Assembly (NCBI GenBank): GCA_013695565.1 | Contig: JACDAG010000761.1 | Coordinates: 1-6,152, forward strand | Length of the DNA stretch: 6,152 nt | Reading direction: 5' to 3' | DNA from: Bradyrhizobium sp. | GTDB taxonomy: Bacteria > Pseudomonadota > Alphaproteobacteria > Rhizobiales > Xanthobacteraceae | Shown: piece by piece, positions 5,111 to 6,152 of the stretch | Layout: the number at the start of each line of letters is the position of its first letter | Numbering within the stretch: position 1 is the first letter of the stretch | Notes under the pieces: generated by a model | Told to the model about the DNA's origin: nothing | Databases searched by the model: none | What the model saw: the letters and a program-made list of their open reading frames with translations, nothing else | Position numbers and translations under genes: made by a program

Positions 5111-5149
5111 CGGATAACGCCCGCCTTGCTGCGGGCGTTGTCGTATCCG
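5111..5149 (+). terminator. stem-loop after the DUF1127 gene
   Basis: A 9-bp perfect stem, AACGCCCGC (5116-5124) with GCGGGCGTT (5131-5139), has a 6-nt loop. Outer bases CGGAT (5111-5115) and ATCCG (5145-5149) can extend it across a bulge. It begins 20 bases after the stop. There is no real U-tract, so termination may be weak, or the structure may protect the small mRNA. Confidence 0.6.
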
Positions 5150-5154
5150 GGCCC

Positions 5155-5184
5155 ATTTCGACGCGCCTGTACCGCGGTCGAAAT
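5155..5184. promoter_or_regulatory. inverted repeat in the trmFO leader
   Basis: ATTTCGACGCG (5155-5165) pairs with CGCG-TCGAAAT (5173-5184) with one bulged G at 5177 and a 7-nt loop. It lies 51 bases before the trmFO ATG, in the only DNA available for its promoter. It could be an operator or a second 3' hairpin for the DUF1127 transcript. Confidence 0.35.
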
Positions 5185-5235
5185 CGCACTTCGCCGCAGG
5201 TGCTTTTGGCCGGGAAACGCGCTAACTCCTGCGCC

Positions 5236-6152
5236 ATGACCGCAGCCAAATCTCCACCTGAATCCGTCCATGTCGTTGGCGGTGGCCTCGCCGGCTCGGA
5301 AGCCGCCTGGCAGATCGCCAATGCCGGCATCCCCGTCGTCCTGCACGAGATGCGCCCCGTGCGGATGACCGAAGCCCATCAGACCGAGGGGCTGGCCGAA
5401 CTCGTCTGCTCCAATTCATTCCGCTCCGACGATGCCGCCAACAATGCGGTGGGCCTGCTGCATGCCGAAATGCGCCGGCTGGGCTCCCTGATCATGCGCT
5501 CGGCCGACGCCAACCAGGTGCCCGCCGGTGGGGCGCTAGCGGTCGATCGCGACGGGTTTTCGGCCGCCGTCACCCGCGCGCTGCACGAGCATCCCCTGAT
5601 CGAGATCGACCGGACGGAAGTCGCCGGCCTGCCGCCGGCCGAGTGGGGCAATGTCATTGTGGCCACCGGCCCCCTCACCTCGGCGCCACTGGCTGACGCC
5701 ATTCGCGAGCTCACCGACGAGAACGCGCTGGCGTTCTTCGATGCGATCGCACCGATCGTGCACATGGATTCCATCGACATGTCGGTGGCCTGGTTCCAAT
5801 CGCGCTACGACAAGGTCGGCCCCGGCGGCACCGGCGCCGACTATATCAACTGCCCGATGACCAAGGAGCAGTACGACGCGTTCGTTGCTGAGCTGCTGGC
5901 CGGCGAGAAGGTCGACTTCAAGGACTGGGAAACCAACACGCCGTATTTCGACGGCTGCCTGCCGGTCGAAGTGATGGCCGAGCGCGGCCACGAGACGCTG
6001 CGCTATGGACCGATGAAGCCGGTCGGGCTGACCAATCCACACGACCCGAAGGTGAAGGCCTACGCCATCGTGCAGCTGCGCCAGGACAACAAGCTTGGCA
6101 CGCTCTACAACATCGTCGGCTTCCAGACCAAGCTGAAGCACGGCGCGCAGCA
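5236..6152 (+). CDS. trmFO: TrmFO, folate/FAD-dependent tRNA (uracil-54-C5) methyltransferase, 3' end missing
   Basis: This cytosolic flavoprotein makes 5-methyluridine at position 54 of the tRNA T-loop, using methylene-tetrahydrofolate as carbon donor and reduced FAD. Only the first 305 residues are in the window; family members are about 435-480 long. VHVVGGGLAGSEAAW (11-25) is the FAD-binding GxGxxG motif. HEMRPVRMTEAHQT (37-50) and ELVCSNSFRSDD (55-66) are highly conserved; Cys58 corresponds to the first conserved Cys. VPAGGALAVDRDGFS (95-109) follows, and YFDGCLPVEVMAERG (237-251) holds the second conserved Cys (Cys241). RYGPMKPVGLTNP (256-268) and QLRQDNKLGTLYNIVGFQTKLK (280-301) are also family hallmarks. 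The ATG at 5236 lies 10 codons before the FAD motif, as expected, but has no good Shine-Dalgarno; GGGAA lies about 20 nt upstream. All key residues in view are intact. Confidence 0.95.
   Translation, partial: MTAAKSPPESVHVVGGGLAGSEAAWQIANAGIPVVLHEMRPVRMTEAHQTEGLAELVCSNSFRSDDAANNAVGLLHAEMRRLGSLIMRSADANQVPAGGALAVDRDGFSAAVTRALHEHPLIEIDRTEVAGLPPAEWGNVIVATGPLTSAPLADAIRELTDENALAFFDAIAPIVHMDSIDMSVAWFQSRYDKVGPGGTGADYINCPMTKEQYDAFVAELLAGEKVDFKDWETNTPYFDGCLPVEVMAERGHETLRYGPMKPVGLTNPHDPKVKAYAIVQLRQDNKLGTLYNIVGFQTKLKHGAQ

Noticed and set aside
5536..6141. Minus-strand open frame of 201 codons opposite trmFO
   Set aside because: The plus strand carries intact, highly conserved TrmFO motifs throughout; this frame is its antisense shadow.

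Overview
The window looks like a chromosomal segment of a GC-rich alphaproteobacterium, most likely a Bradyrhizobium/Rhodopseudomonas-type member of the Nitrobacteraceae. The evidence is the high-GC codon use, the set of families (AEC transporter, DUF3597, DUF2189, short MltB-type transglycosylase, DUF1127 and TrmFO) and the style of the intergenic DNA. The genus is an inference from remembered family resemblance; no search was run.

Layout, left to right. Bases 2-682 (+) hold the C-terminal two thirds of an AEC-family permease whose start lies outside the window. Bases 683-1089 hold no convincing gene. Bases 1090-1464 (-) encode a small DUF3597 protein, with a strong intrinsic terminator at 1021-1052 and a plausible sigma-70 promoter at 1546-1574. 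Divergent from it, 1761-2681 (+) encodes a DUF2189 multi-span membrane protein, followed by a 12-bp perfect hairpin. Bases 2925-3749 (+) encode a secreted lytic transglycosylase of the MltB/SLT_2 type with its catalytic Glu and a calcium-loop-like segment. It converges on 3800-4063 (-), an unrecognised small secreted Met-rich, two-Cys protein, with one hairpin between them. Bases 4064-4937 are a long gene-poor stretch that contains several dyads and AT-rich patches. Bases 4938-5090 (+) encode a 50-residue DUF1127 protein behind an excellent Shine-Dalgarno. Bases 5236-6152 (+) are the first 305 codons of trmFO, which runs off the right end.

The genes appear to be mostly separate transcription units with their own terminators or leaders rather than one pathway. 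Two concern the envelope directly (the transglycosylase and the DUF2189 membrane protein), one is a small secreted protein, and trmFO is a tRNA-modification housekeeping gene. I see no mobile element, CRISPR array, tRNA, rRNA or defence system, and no clear new multi-gene system. The signals most worth a second look are regulatory: paired ATTAC-N6-GTAAT dyads at 4215-4247, a cluster of CGGAA half-sites upstream of the small secreted gene, dyads in the transglycosylase leader, and the DNA between 4064 and 4937 in general.
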